Assembly: GCA_049889095.1 (NCBI GenBank) | Contig: JBLJFK010000017.1 | Strand: one strand, 5' to 3' | DNA length: 64,000 nt | Source of the DNA: Ewingella sp049889095 | GTDB lineage: Bacteria; Pseudomonadota; Gammaproteobacteria; Enterobacterales; Enterobacteriaceae | Shown: positions 45,488-53,984 of the stretch, piece after piece | Position numbering within the stretch: the stretch's first letter is position 1 | How the letters are laid out: the number at the start of each line of letters is the position of its first letter | Position numbers and translations under genes: made by a program | Notes under the pieces: generated by a model | Databases searched by the model: none | The model's input: the letters and a program-made list of their open reading frames with translations, nothing else | What the model was told of the DNA's origin: nothing

Positions 45488-46420
45488 ATGAATTTGACAA
45501 AATATACCGGTGTATGGCCGGTGATGTTAACGCCCTTCACCCAACAAAAAGAGATTGACTGGGCGTCGCTTGAGCGACTGATTGACTGGTATCTTGCTGC
45601 GGGCGTACATGGCTTATTTGCCGACTGTCAGTCCAGTGAAATGTTCTTCCTCAGTGATGATGAATCCCGTCAACTGGTGCGTTTCATTATTGAGCGCGTC
45701 GACGGCCGCGTACCGGTAGTCGCGTCCGGTCATACCGCCAATGCATTCCATCATCAACGCGAGCAGTTGGTGAAGATGTCGGAAACCGGTGTGGACGGGG
45801 TGATCCTCATTAGTAACCGGCTGGCACTTGCCGGGGAAAGTGACGAACTGGCTCTGGAAGCGTTGCAGCGGCTGATCGCCGATGTGCCGGTAAATGTCGA
45901 TCTCGGGATCTATGAATGTCCTTTCCCGTACAAACGTCTGCTGTCTGACAATATCGTCGCATGGTGTGCTCAAAGCGATCGCTTCACCTTCATTAAGGAT
46001 ACCAGCTGTAGCTTGCCCATCATTGAGCGGCGATTGGCATTAAGCAAGGGCAGTCGGCTCCATCTGGCGAATGCAAACAGTCAGACACTGCTGGCGTCAT
46101 TGCAGGCAGGCTGTAAAGCCTACAGTGGTGTGATGGCTAACTTCCACCCTGAATTGTATGTCTGGCTGTATGAAAACTGGCAAACGGAACCAGAAAAAGC
46201 GCAGCGTCTTGCTGACTATCTTTCCACTTCTGCACTGGCGGAAAACCTGGATTATCCGGTTTGCGCCAAAGCATTCCAGCAACAGATTGGGAATTTTTCC
46301 AGCATGACCTGTCGGGTTCGCGACAGCCAAAATTACGCCGGTACATTCTTCCCACAGGCTATCGACAGCATGATCCGCCTGGGAGAAAACATACAGGAAC
46401 AACTGGACATTCGGAGATAA
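45488..46420 (+). CDS. Dihydrodipicolinate synthase/N-acetylneuraminate lyase family protein
   Basis: A 310-residue class I aldolase/lyase of the DapA/NanA family, a TIM barrel with the catalytic Tyr in LGIYECPFPY and the Schiff-base Lys in FTFIKDTSC. The pyruvate-binding motif, normally GTTGE, reads DCQSSEMF here, so the substrate pocket differs from DapA. Members cleave or dehydrate 2-keto-3-deoxy acids. It lies 9 bases after the isomerase gene, with an AGGGAATC site. It probably cleaves a catabolic intermediate to pyruvate or a relative. Confidence 0.82.
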   Translation: MNLTKYTGVWPVMLTPFTQQKEIDWASLERLIDWYLAAGVHGLFADCQSSEMFFLSDDESRQLVRFIIERVDGRVPVVASGHTANAFHHQREQLVKMSETGVDGVILISNRLALAGESDELALEALQRLIADVPVNVDLGIYECPFPYKRLLSDNIVAWCAQSDRFTFIKDTSCSLPIIERRLALSKGSRLHLANANSQTLLASLQAGCKAYSGVMANFHPELYVWLYENWQTEPEKAQRLADYLSTSALAENLDYPVCAKAFQQQIGNFSSMTCRVRDSQNYAGTFFPQAIDSMIRLGENIQEQLDIRR

Positions 46421-46424
46421 GTTG

Positions 46425-47474
46425 ATGGGCTTCACACAACTGAAACGCCAGATGCTATTTGCAGAGGAACAACAGGATTTCCGGCAATGCCACGCTTCTA
46501 CCTTGGTTATATTACCCGGAGAAAAAAACCTGCTGGTCGCGTACTTCGCCGGTGAGAAAGAGGGGGGGGGCGACACGGCAATTTGGCTTTCGCGCTGTGA
46601 ATCCGGGGTCTGGCAACCCGCTCGTAAAATAATGTGTGAAGCAGAGGTGGCTCACTGGAACCCGGTTCTGCATTACCAGCATCAACGTTTATGGTTGTTT
46701 TACAAAGTGGGCAGCGATGTCCACAGCTGGACCACTCGCGTCACGGTTTCTGATGACCACGGCCAGAGTTGGCGCATTCCCCGGCCTCTAGTGACCGGCG
46801 ATCGGCAACCACGCGGTCCGGTGAAAAACAAAATACTGGTGATGAGTAATGGCGAATGGATCGCGCCTGGATCGAAAGAGGACGCACGCTATTGGGATGC
46901 TTTTACCGATATCTCTGCGGACGAGGGATTAACCTGGCAGCAAGTGGAGATCCCCATCAAGCACTGTGTACCTGAAGTAACGGATGAAAAGGCTCTGTGG
47001 CAAGGGCTAAAAGAGGATGCACTGTGGGAATGCGATCTGCAGCAAGTTATGCAATGGGATGGTGTCATCCAGCCTACGTTATGGGAGTCAACATCAGGAT
47101 GCATTCATGCGCTTATGCGCAGCACCCGAGGGTCTGTGTATCGCGCCGATTCCCAGGATTATGGTCGCAGCTGGTGCCAGGCTTATGCGACAGCGCTACC
47201 CAATAACAACAGTGGTCTTGATATGGTGCGCATGGATAACGGTGATCTGATTCTGGCCTGTAACCCCGTCGCCGGAAACTGGGGACGGCGTTATCCCATC
47301 GCGCTACAGCATTCCGAAGATAACGGCGAAAGCTGGTCAAAACCCTGGATTCTCGAACACGGCGAGGGGGAGTTTTCTTACCCTGCTATCGTACAGAAAG
47401 AGGGCGTAATTCACCTGACCTGGACGTGGAACCGCAAGAACATCATTTATCAAAACATTACCTACAATAACTAA
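46425..47474 (+). CDS. BNR-repeat (sialidase-like) protein, cytoplasmic
   Basis: A 349-residue beta-propeller protein of the sialidase/BNR_2 superfamily. Four Asp-box-like turns are visible: SDDHGQSW, SADEGLTW, SQDYGRSW and SEDNGESW. There is no signal peptide or membrane segment, so it should act inside the cell, unlike typical secreted sialidases. ATG 46425 has CGGAGATAAG upstream; it lies 4 bases after the lyase gene. It may be a hydrolase or lyase acting on an imported oligosaccharide or conjugate; the family alone does not decide. Confidence 0.78.
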   Translation: MGFTQLKRQMLFAEEQQDFRQCHASTLVILPGEKNLLVAYFAGEKEGGGDTAIWLSRCESGVWQPARKIMCEAEVAHWNPVLHYQHQRLWLFYKVGSDVHSWTTRVTVSDDHGQSWRIPRPLVTGDRQPRGPVKNKILVMSNGEWIAPGSKEDARYWDAFTDISADEGLTWQQVEIPIKHCVPEVTDEKALWQGLKEDALWECDLQQVMQWDGVIQPTLWESTSGCIHALMRSTRGSVYRADSQDYGRSWCQAYATALPNNNSGLDMVRMDNGDLILACNPVAGNWGRRYPIALQHSEDNGESWSKPWILEHGEGEFSYPAIVQKEGVIHLTWTWNRKNIIYQNITYNN

Positions 47475-47490
47475 AATAATGGAGTACCTG

Positions 47491-48462
47491 ATGAAAAAGA
47501 ACCTGCTTTGTGCCCTATTCATGATGCTTCCGTTTGCCTCCGTACAGGCGGAACAAATGTTAACCTATCCAAAGAAAAATATTGAAGTGGTGATCCCGAA
47601 AAATCCTGGTGGTGGTACGGACACATCAGCCCGAACGATAATTGAATTCGCGCGGGATAAAATGCCGAAAGGCACAATGATGATCCCGGTGAATAAACCG
47701 GCGGGCAACGGTATAACGGGGCTGCTGGAAGTGGCTAAAGCGCGCCCGGATGGCTACAAACTGGTAATGACGACCGTTGAACTGGCTATGTTCCCGCATG
47801 AGGGAAAATCACCGGTGACCTACAAAGACTTTACCCCCATTGCGACGACCATTGCTGACCCGGTATCTTTAGTGGTTAATGCAAAATCGCCATATAACAC
47901 ATTGCAAGAGTTTATTGACGCGGCTAAAAAAGAGCCTGGAAAACTCAAAGTCGGCAACTCCGGTAATGGCGCAATTTATTATTTTGCTGCCGTGAATATT
48001 GAGAAAATTACAGGGACTAAATTTAATAATATTCCTTATAACGAAGGGACTGGCCCATCCATCGCTGCATTAGTGGGTGAACATATTGATGCTGTACTGA
48101 CGACGCCGGGTTCCGTAAAATCTCAGGTGGATGCGGGAATATTAAAAGTCCTCGGCGTAATGGATGATAAAAGATTTCCTCTGTTCCCGAATGTGCCAAC
48201 ATTTAAAGAAGCTCTGAATCTTAATATTAACGTAAAAATGCGTGCCTGGGCCGTGTTGGCAACCACTGCAAAAGTGAGTGACGACGTGAAGCAGCAGCTG
48301 GTGGATGCCTTCTCTGAAGTTGTGAAAACCCCTGCATACCAGGAAGCATTGAAAAAACAAGGTATTATGCCAGCCGTGATCACCGGTAATGACGCTTATA
48401 CCATGATGAAAGAAGATGATGAAATGTACGGTAAATTAATTGCCGAAGACGTGAAAAAATAA
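47491..48462 (+). CDS. Tripartite tricarboxylate transporter solute receptor, TctC-like
   Basis: A 323-residue periplasmic binding protein of the TctC/Bug family. The signal peptide is about 20 residues (ending SVQA before EQML). Family blocks are YPKKNIEVVIPKNPGGGTD at the N-terminus and VGNSGNGAIYYFAAVNIEKITG in the middle. It captures carboxylated solutes for TctAB. ATG 47491 (MKKNLLCA) follows GGAG; an ATG at 47479 is upstream in frame. Confidence 0.9.
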   Translation: MKKNLLCALFMMLPFASVQAEQMLTYPKKNIEVVIPKNPGGGTDTSARTIIEFARDKMPKGTMMIPVNKPAGNGITGLLEVAKARPDGYKLVMTTVELAMFPHEGKSPVTYKDFTPIATTIADPVSLVVNAKSPYNTLQEFIDAAKKEPGKLKVGNSGNGAIYYFAAVNIEKITGTKFNNIPYNEGTGPSIAALVGEHIDAVLTTPGSVKSQVDAGILKVLGVMDDKRFPLFPNVPTFKEALNLNINVKMRAWAVLATTAKVSDDVKQQLVDAFSEVVKTPAYQEALKKQGIMPAVITGNDAYTMMKEDDEMYGKLIAEDVKK

Positions 48463-48531
48463 TATCAGCGCTTCCTGACACACTACTGACTGTGGCCGGG
48501 AAGCGTCGACTTGACTTATCGGGATGGCATT

Positions 48532-48990
48532 ATGTGTAAGCAGAATAACGTTGTCGGTGCTGTTTCAATCATATTTGGGATCGCTATTATTTTTTTCTCC
48601 CGCAACATGGATATGTTTGACCACGCCGGGATACCGGGAGACCGTTTTTGGCCATTTTGCCTGGCATGGCTTCTTATTGGTCTTGGCATATTGCAATGGA
48701 TTGATGTTTATAAAAAAAGAGCAGCCAGTGATGCTGCCGTTGATCTTTCTTCTCCCGCCGTGCGCAAGGTTTATCTGGTAACGGGGATCATGGCTGTTTA
48801 TGCCGTTGCATTATGTTATGCCGGCTTTATTGCTTCATCGCTGATTCTTATTCCTGTCATTATGCGCATTATGGGTGAGAAACGGCCCGTTTTCATTTTC
48901 ATCGCGTCAGTCCTTATTGTCGCCTGCATTTATGTTGCCTTTACTGTTGTATTTAATTCGCCCCTGCCGGAATCGATTTTTTCCGAATGA
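48532..48990 (+). CDS. Tripartite tricarboxylate transporter small subunit, TctB-like
   Basis: A 152-residue membrane protein with four predicted helices and the family opening GAVSIIFGIAIIFFSRNMDMF...GIPGDRFWPF. I chose ATG 48532 (MCKQNNVVG), preceded by GGGATGG; an in-frame TTG at 48511 is weaker. It sits between the receptor and the large membrane subunit, the normal order. Confidence 0.85.
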   Translation: MCKQNNVVGAVSIIFGIAIIFFSRNMDMFDHAGIPGDRFWPFCLAWLLIGLGILQWIDVYKKRAASDAAVDLSSPAVRKVYLVTGIMAVYAVALCYAGFIASSLILIPVIMRIMGEKRPVFIFIASVLIVACIYVAFTVVFNSPLPESIFSE

Positions 48991-49008
48991 GTTAATAAGG
49001 GAATCACA

Positions 49009-50517
49009 ATGACCGATATTTTAAATGCCCTGTTGCTTGTATTCAGTTTTGAAACCACCGGCATGATATTATTAGGTGTTCTGGCGGGGATAATTATTGG
49101 TGCGTTACCCGGCCTGACGGTTAATATGGGGATCGCTCTTCTACTGCCCCTGACGTATTCCTTTCAGGGAATGACCGGCATATTGATGCTGCTGGGAGTT
49201 TATTGTGGCGCAGTCTACGGCGGATCTATTACCGCCATTCTGATAAGCACACCAGGAACGCCGGCTTCTGCCGCGACAGTACTGGATGGTTACCCAATGG
49301 CAAAACGTGGAGAAGCGGGACGTGCCCTGGGTTTATCCACTGCTGCCTCAATGTTTGGCGGTGTATTCAGTACTATCGCGTTGATACTCATCGCTCCTTT
49401 ACTGGCAAAAGTCGCGACCGGTTTTTCTTCGGCCGAATATTTCGCGCTGGCAGTTTTCGGTATCAGTATTATTACCAGCGTCTCCTCTCAGTCCGTGATT
49501 AAAGGATTAATGGGTGGGGCACTGGGTCTGTTTATTGCCACCATTGGTCTTGATCCCATGTCCAGTGGCATGCGTTTTACCTTTGACTCCGTGTATCTGA
49601 TGGGCGGTATCTCATTTATTCCGGTTCTTGTCGGCTTATTCGCGTTCTCACAGGGGCTCATGAGTCTTGAAGAAGACCACCGCGAACGGATATCCGGCGT
49701 GGTGCATAAAATACAGAGCAAGATCCATCGCATCCTGCCAACGTTGAAAGATTTAAAACGCGTATTACCTACCTATATTCGCTCATCGGTGATCGGCACA
49801 GCCATTGGCGCTATACCGGGTACCGGCGGTGACATTGCGTCATTTATTGCCTACAACGAAGCCAAACGTTGGTCGAAACATCCTGAAGAATTTGGTCACG
49901 GCTCACCGGAAGGCGTTTCTGCTCCTGAGGCCGGAGCGAATGCCGTCGCGGGTGGCGCAATGGTACCGTTGATGACCCTGGGGATCCCCGGTGACGGCGC
50001 AACAGCCATTATTATGGGGGCATTTATGGTTCAGGGGCTTGCGCTGGGACCGCAACTTTTCACCGATCATCCGGTGGAAGTTAATGCCATATTTATCGGG
50101 CTGTTCGCCGCCAATATTTTCATGGGCATTATGGGTTTTCTCGGTATGCGACTGTTTGCAAAAGTGATGAATGTGCCGCGCCGTGTTCTGGTACCGATCA
50201 TTTTCGCACTCTGCTCCGTCGGTGCTTACTCAGTTAATCATGATATGACTGACGTATTTGTGATGATGGGTTCTGGGATAGTGGCTTACATCATGATTAA
50301 GCTAGATTTTTCCATGTCGCCCATTGTTATTGGTATTATTCTCGGGCCGATGGCGGAATCGAATTTCCGTCGTGCGCTGGTGATTTCAGAAGGAGATCCC
50401 TCCATTTTCCTGACTCGCCCGGTGTGCGCTATTTTTCTGGGCATCGCTCTGGTGACACTCTTGTTACCTATTATCGGCCCACGTCTCAAGGCATTATGGC
50501 GTAAACAGCCAGGCTAA
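49009..50517 (+). CDS. Tripartite tricarboxylate transporter large subunit, TctA-like
   Basis: A 502-residue membrane transporter subunit (about 11-12 helices). Family hallmarks: IIGALPGLTVNMGIALLLP and the repeat-related second motif AIGAIPGTGGDIASFIAYNEAKRWSK, then LTLGIPGDGATAIIMGA. It is the channel of the TctCBA importer, driven by an ion gradient. It ends the catabolic cluster before the LacI regulator. Confidence 0.92.
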   Translation: MTDILNALLLVFSFETTGMILLGVLAGIIIGALPGLTVNMGIALLLPLTYSFQGMTGILMLLGVYCGAVYGGSITAILISTPGTPASAATVLDGYPMAKRGEAGRALGLSTAASMFGGVFSTIALILIAPLLAKVATGFSSAEYFALAVFGISIITSVSSQSVIKGLMGGALGLFIATIGLDPMSSGMRFTFDSVYLMGGISFIPVLVGLFAFSQGLMSLEEDHRERISGVVHKIQSKIHRILPTLKDLKRVLPTYIRSSVIGTAIGAIPGTGGDIASFIAYNEAKRWSKHPEEFGHGSPEGVSAPEAGANAVAGGAMVPLMTLGIPGDGATAIIMGAFMVQGLALGPQLFTDHPVEVNAIFIGLFAANIFMGIMGFLGMRLFAKVMNVPRRVLVPIIFALCSVGAYSVNHDMTDVFVMMGSGIVAYIMIKLDFSMSPIVIGIILGPMAESNFRRALVISEGDPSIFLTRPVCAIFLGIALVTLLLPIIGPRLKALWRKQPG

Positions 50518-50578
50518 ACATTAGTAACCCGGGCCGACCCAGCAGCAATGGCCCGGCTATTTCACCTAAAAGGAATGC

Positions 50579-51592
50579 ATGACGATGGCAAAAACAGTTG
50601 ATGAAATCGCAAAGGATTTGGGGGTTTCAATCACAACGGTACGCGCGGTGCTCAATGGCAACGCGGGTAAATATCGTATTAGCCTGGCAACGCAAGAAAA
50701 AATAAATCAATACGTTAAGCAGCACAGCTATACCATTAATCTCACCGCCCGCAGCTTGAAACTGAACAAAAGCAACATCTTCGGTTTGGTGATCCCCAGA
50801 CTGTCAAACCCGTTCTTCTCTGCGCTGGCCGAACAACTGGAGGCGTCGTGCCGTGAGTTAGGTTATCAGTTGATGATTAGCTGCTCTAATGGGGATGCTC
50901 ATTATGAAAACTTGCTGGTGAAGTCGCTGGAAGAACGCAACGTCGATGGTATTTTTATCGCCGCTACCGAAGCGGCGTGTCAGGCTCATCATTTAAAACA
51001 TCGTAAAAAAGCGCTGGTGTTTCTGGACCGTGATTTTGCTATTAAAAATGCAACCTGCGTGACCACTGACAACAGTGATAGCGGGTATCGGCTTACCCGA
51101 GCAATGTTGGAATATACCTCTAAATCAATATATTTTTTTGTGGCAGATCCTTCCTCGCCAACGATAATCGATCGCCTCAGTGGCTTTCATAGAGCGATGG
51201 CAGAGCAGGGTATTACAGTACCTGATACGGACATTACTTATGCAGAACATAACCGTATCAGCGATGGTGCAAGTTTGATGGCGCAATTTATCGATCGCCA
51301 CCAATGCTGGCCGCAGAATTTTATCGCATCCTCGTTGCCGGTATTACAAGGCGCGTTAAGCGTCTTGCGTGAACGTTACGGTTATATTCCAAACGATATA
51401 AATATTGGCACATTCGATGATAATATTATGCTGAGTTTTTTGGCCAATAATATCTGGTCAATGCGCCAGAATGAGAAACAACTTGTCGAGAAAGCCTGTC
51501 AGTTGATGATAGGTAAGTTGGAAGGTTCAGTATCCAAAAGTAGCGCGACAGCAAAAGCGGAACTGATCTTTCGACAGAGAAAATCAGGCTGA
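50579..51592 (+). CDS. LacI-family transcriptional regulator
   Basis: A 337-residue LacI regulator: helix-turn-helix VDEIAKDLGVSITTVRAVLNG at the N-terminus, hinge (LTARSLKLNKS), then periplasmic-binding-type effector domain beginning IFGLVIPRLSNPFFSALAEQLE. ATG 50579 follows AAAGGAATGC; an ATG at 50585 is possible. It is codirectional with the upstream transporter and probably represses the whole kinase-transporter cluster in response to its substrate. Confidence 0.87.
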   Translation: MTMAKTVDEIAKDLGVSITTVRAVLNGNAGKYRISLATQEKINQYVKQHSYTINLTARSLKLNKSNIFGLVIPRLSNPFFSALAEQLEASCRELGYQLMISCSNGDAHYENLLVKSLEERNVDGIFIAATEAACQAHHLKHRKKALVFLDRDFAIKNATCVTTDNSDSGYRLTRAMLEYTSKSIYFFVADPSSPTIIDRLSGFHRAMAEQGITVPDTDITYAEHNRISDGASLMAQFIDRHQCWPQNFIASSLPVLQGALSVLRERYGYIPNDINIGTFDDNIMLSFLANNIWSMRQNEKQLVEKACQLMIGKLEGSVSKSSATAKAELIFRQRKSG

Positions 51593-51704
51593 CATTGAAT
51601 GACACTTACGTTTTCTTACAAAGTGAGATGAATGTGATCAAGATCAAATCTTTCGAATTATAATTCTTTAGTCTTATCAAGCATCACCTTATGCGATATG
51701 GACT

Positions 51705-52268
51705 ATGAAAATGAAAGTTTTTTTTGTAATGACACCTCCAGCTAGGCGCAGATATGGCGTTGCTCTCTTTGTCGGAATCATTGCTGGTATAATGTCAGCC
51801 TTTGTTAAATGGGGAGCAGAAGTTCCGTTGCCACCTCGTACCTTCTCAGGCGGACGTGATGCATTTAATCCCCCGTTCCTGTTCCTCAGAGATTATTTAG
51901 GTATTGATCCGACCCAAACGGTATACCAATTCTCTGAACATATAATAAACCCTGTGCATATTACTCATATCATTTTCTCCCTTGTCTTTGCGGTAGGCTA
52001 CTGTGTAGTCGCTGAAGTTTTTCCAAAGGTAAAGTTATGGCAAGGGGCGATGGCGGGTATTATTGCTACTGTTGCAGTGCACTGGATTAGTTTCCCGCTA
52101 CTGGGACTGAGCCCGCAATTATCAGGAATACCCTTTGATGAGTATTTATCTGAGTTAGTGGGGCACATTTTCTGGTTCTGGGCGATCGAGATGATTCGAC
52201 GTGACTTAAGAAACAGAATAACGCATGAGCCTGATGCGGAAGTTCCTCTGAATGCCACTTTCCGATAA
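51705..52268 (+). CDS. yagU: DUF1440 inner-membrane protein YagU
   Basis: A 187-residue membrane protein orthologous to E. coli YagU (about 204 residues): TPPxRRRYGxAxFxGxIAG, SAFVKWGAEVPLPPR, THIIFS.VFAVGYCVVAEVFPK, and the C-terminal RRDLRNRITHEPDxExPL. E. coli YagU is tied to acid resistance. The shorter length comes from a deletion in the first periplasmic loop. A terminator follows at 52286-52306. Confidence 0.88.
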   Translation: MKMKVFFVMTPPARRRYGVALFVGIIAGIMSAFVKWGAEVPLPPRTFSGGRDAFNPPFLFLRDYLGIDPTQTVYQFSEHIINPVHITHIIFSLVFAVGYCVVAEVFPKVKLWQGAMAGIIATVAVHWISFPLLGLSPQLSGIPFDEYLSELVGHIFWFWAIEMIRRDLRNRITHEPDAEVPLNATFR

Positions 52269-52285
52269 ATCTCGAATGAACATAA

Positions 52286-52306
52286 AAACCCGCGAATGCG
52301 GGTTTT
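52286..52306 (+). terminator. Terminator of yagU
   Basis: AAAACCCGC-GAAT-GCGGGTTTT hairpin followed by TATTTTTG, 17 bases after the stop. Confidence 0.85.
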
Positions 52307-52360
52307 TATTTTTGCATACAGGATCGGCGTATCTTCTACGTATCCTTTTCTGCCTCATGA

Positions 52361-52652
52361 AGTTTTGCTGAATAAATCGAACTTTTGTCCTCCATCCGGA
52401 TCAGATCACCACATATCCTGATGATATCGCGGTATCCCGTGGCAAAAAAATCCAAAATCACCCACCAGGACAGCCTACAATAAGGCGTTCATCCATCCTG
52501 ACACTCTGGGTTTGATGAGTCGGCCAGCCCAAGACGTCTTCACTGGGGCGTCCGCAACATCATTTTAAGCGGATTATTTCCACTGTATTGATGCTAAAAC
52601 GCGTATTCCTCCTGCCGCTGCGGGCCACTCAGTGACTTATTGATTCCATTTT
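52361..52652 (+). mobile_element. Degraded IS5-family (IS903-like) left end
   Basis: AGTTTTGCTGAATAAATC at 52361-52378 matches the IS903 terminal repeat at about 15 of 18 positions by my recall. The following 270 bases track the start of an IS903 element: GAACTTTTG, GGATCAGATCAC, CCCGTGGCAAAA, AAAATCACC and a late TTATTGATTCCATTTT. The transposase frame is broken (VAKKSKITHQDSLQ then stop) and no right end follows, so it is a dead fragment. Confidence 0.65.
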
Positions 52653-53094
52653 ATGTTAATAAAAATTCTACGTACGGCGAAATTTCCCATAAAGCCGAAC
52701 ATGTCAGCATGACGGCTAAAACTGATCTAAGGTACCCACTTTGCGAACAGACAGACTCCGTAAAGAAATACGGTTATGGCAATGGTGGCCATAACCTGCC
52801 GGATAAGTCTTAGCTCTACATTGTATTTATAAGCCCACTGATCTGTTTGTATTAGTGTTAGCTACCCGATCTCTAAATAAGAATAAGCTTAGTTTACGAA
52901 ATGATTACAAATGCATGGCGGTATGATTTTAAAATCTTTTGAGGGTTAATAAAAACTCCACTTGCTAATTTTTAAAGTGTTTCTGTAAGATAGAATTTAA
53001 AGGTGGATTAACCATCAATAAGAGTAACCAAGGTACTTAATTCGTTAAGCAATGCTAATGAATTTTAGACGCAGCAGAGAAATAAAGGTTTGTT
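52653..53094. other. Non-coding stretch between IS903-like relic and zinc-ribbon gene
   Basis: About 440 bases with no recognisable gene or RNA. The second half (52840-53090) is AT-rich with promoter-like TTTAAAATCT and TAAGATAGAATT stretches ahead of the zinc-ribbon gene. Confidence 0.4.
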
Positions 53095-53421
53095 ATGAAA
53101 AAAAATGTTAACGATGACTCCGTATGCGGATTTTGCACTAGTAAATTAAAAAAAGATCCTGCTAAATGTTTCAATTGTGGCGCTGAAATGACGAGAGGGT
53201 ATATTAATAGTCGGACGAGAACTTTAATTTTATACTTGCGATTTTTTTTGATTTTAATTTCTGCATTCTTAATGATATTAATTTATCAGAATCAGAATTT
53301 TATTAAATTATCTATTTTTTTAGATCCACTATTAATATTGATATCTTGGTTTTCACCTTGGATTTTCTTTAAATTAAAAAACAGAAACAATCATGTGTGG
53401 AGATTGAAAAATATGCGTTAG
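53095..53421 (+). CDS. Small zinc-ribbon membrane protein
   Basis: A 108-residue protein with an N-terminal double zinc ribbon (CGFC at about 11-14 and CFNC at about 25-28), then two hydrophobic segments (about 46-64 and 72-91), ending in a basic tail. It is strongly AT-rich and unlike its neighbours in composition, suggesting transfer. Zinc-ribbon plus transmembrane proteins of this kind are common but functionally uncharacterised. I do not recognise a specific family. Confidence 0.6.
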   Translation: MKKNVNDDSVCGFCTSKLKKDPAKCFNCGAEMTRGYINSRTRTLILYLRFFLILISAFLMILIYQNQNFIKLSIFLDPLLILISWFSPWIFFKLKNRNNHVWRLKNMR

Positions 53422-53432
53422 TAGATAATAAA

Positions 53433-53655
53433 GTACTGTTGAAAAAGGGATCTGATTTGAGTCATCTTCTTTCCAGGAGAATTCAGAGGTCGGAAAATTT
53501 ATTCAGCAGACGTACTTTTCTCTGAAAATGTCCGTAATACCAGAGCGAAGCCCGATTTTTACGCAATGCCCGGATTGTTTCTATCCCTTTTGTCGTCGTA
53601 TACACCGTCTTAAGGGATTTAAAATCCGACATCTGGATTGGCTATTCTCTACAGC
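53433..53655 (-). mobile_element. IS6-family (IS26-like) relic: transposase C-terminus and terminal repeat
   Basis: On the minus strand an open stretch ending at TGA (53483-53485) reads FKSLKTVYTTTKGIETIRA, then ALRKNRASLWYYGHFQ, matching the IS26/IS6 transposase C-terminus (YATIKGIEVMRALRKGQ, FYYGDPLGEMRLVSRVF). GTACTGTTGAAAAA at 53433-53446 resembles the IS26 terminal repeat (GGCACTGTTGCAAA). A stop lies immediately upstream of the match, so about 80 percent of the transposase is gone. Confidence 0.75.
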
Positions 53656-53749
53656 TTTCCCCGATCGTATTCAATGACATTGAAGAGGTGGCCATGCGCC
53701 GCTCCTTCAATCAAAGCAATCATCCCCCGCTATTTGCAACCGTGCCTCA

Positions 53750-53984
53750 CTACCCGCCCATAAGCGATCGAATGAGATCGGCATCTGTGTCCATTGTCGG
53801 ATTAGAGACAATCATGCCAAGATCGGGACGGCCATCCACAGCAAATCCCGAATACTCCAGCGTTATGATTCCAAGCGCCGGATGGCGCAGGCGCTTGGTA
53901 CCCTCGCCATGCAGGCGCACGTCACTATTGCGCCAGAGTGATGCGAACTCAGGGCTACGCGCGCAAGACTGCTCAATCGGCCTA
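53750..53984 (-). pseudogene. C-terminal fragment of an MmyB-like XRE regulator
   Basis: From about 53984 leftward to TAG at 53750-53752 the minus strand encodes SPEFASLWRNSDVRLHGEG, then RHPALGIITLEYSGFAVDGR, then ...TDADLIRSLMGG. This is the end of the MmyB-like (MLTR) ligand-binding domain of XRE-type regulators. The helix-turn-helix part and about two thirds of the protein are missing; the fragment abuts an SDR fragment. Confidence 0.7.
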
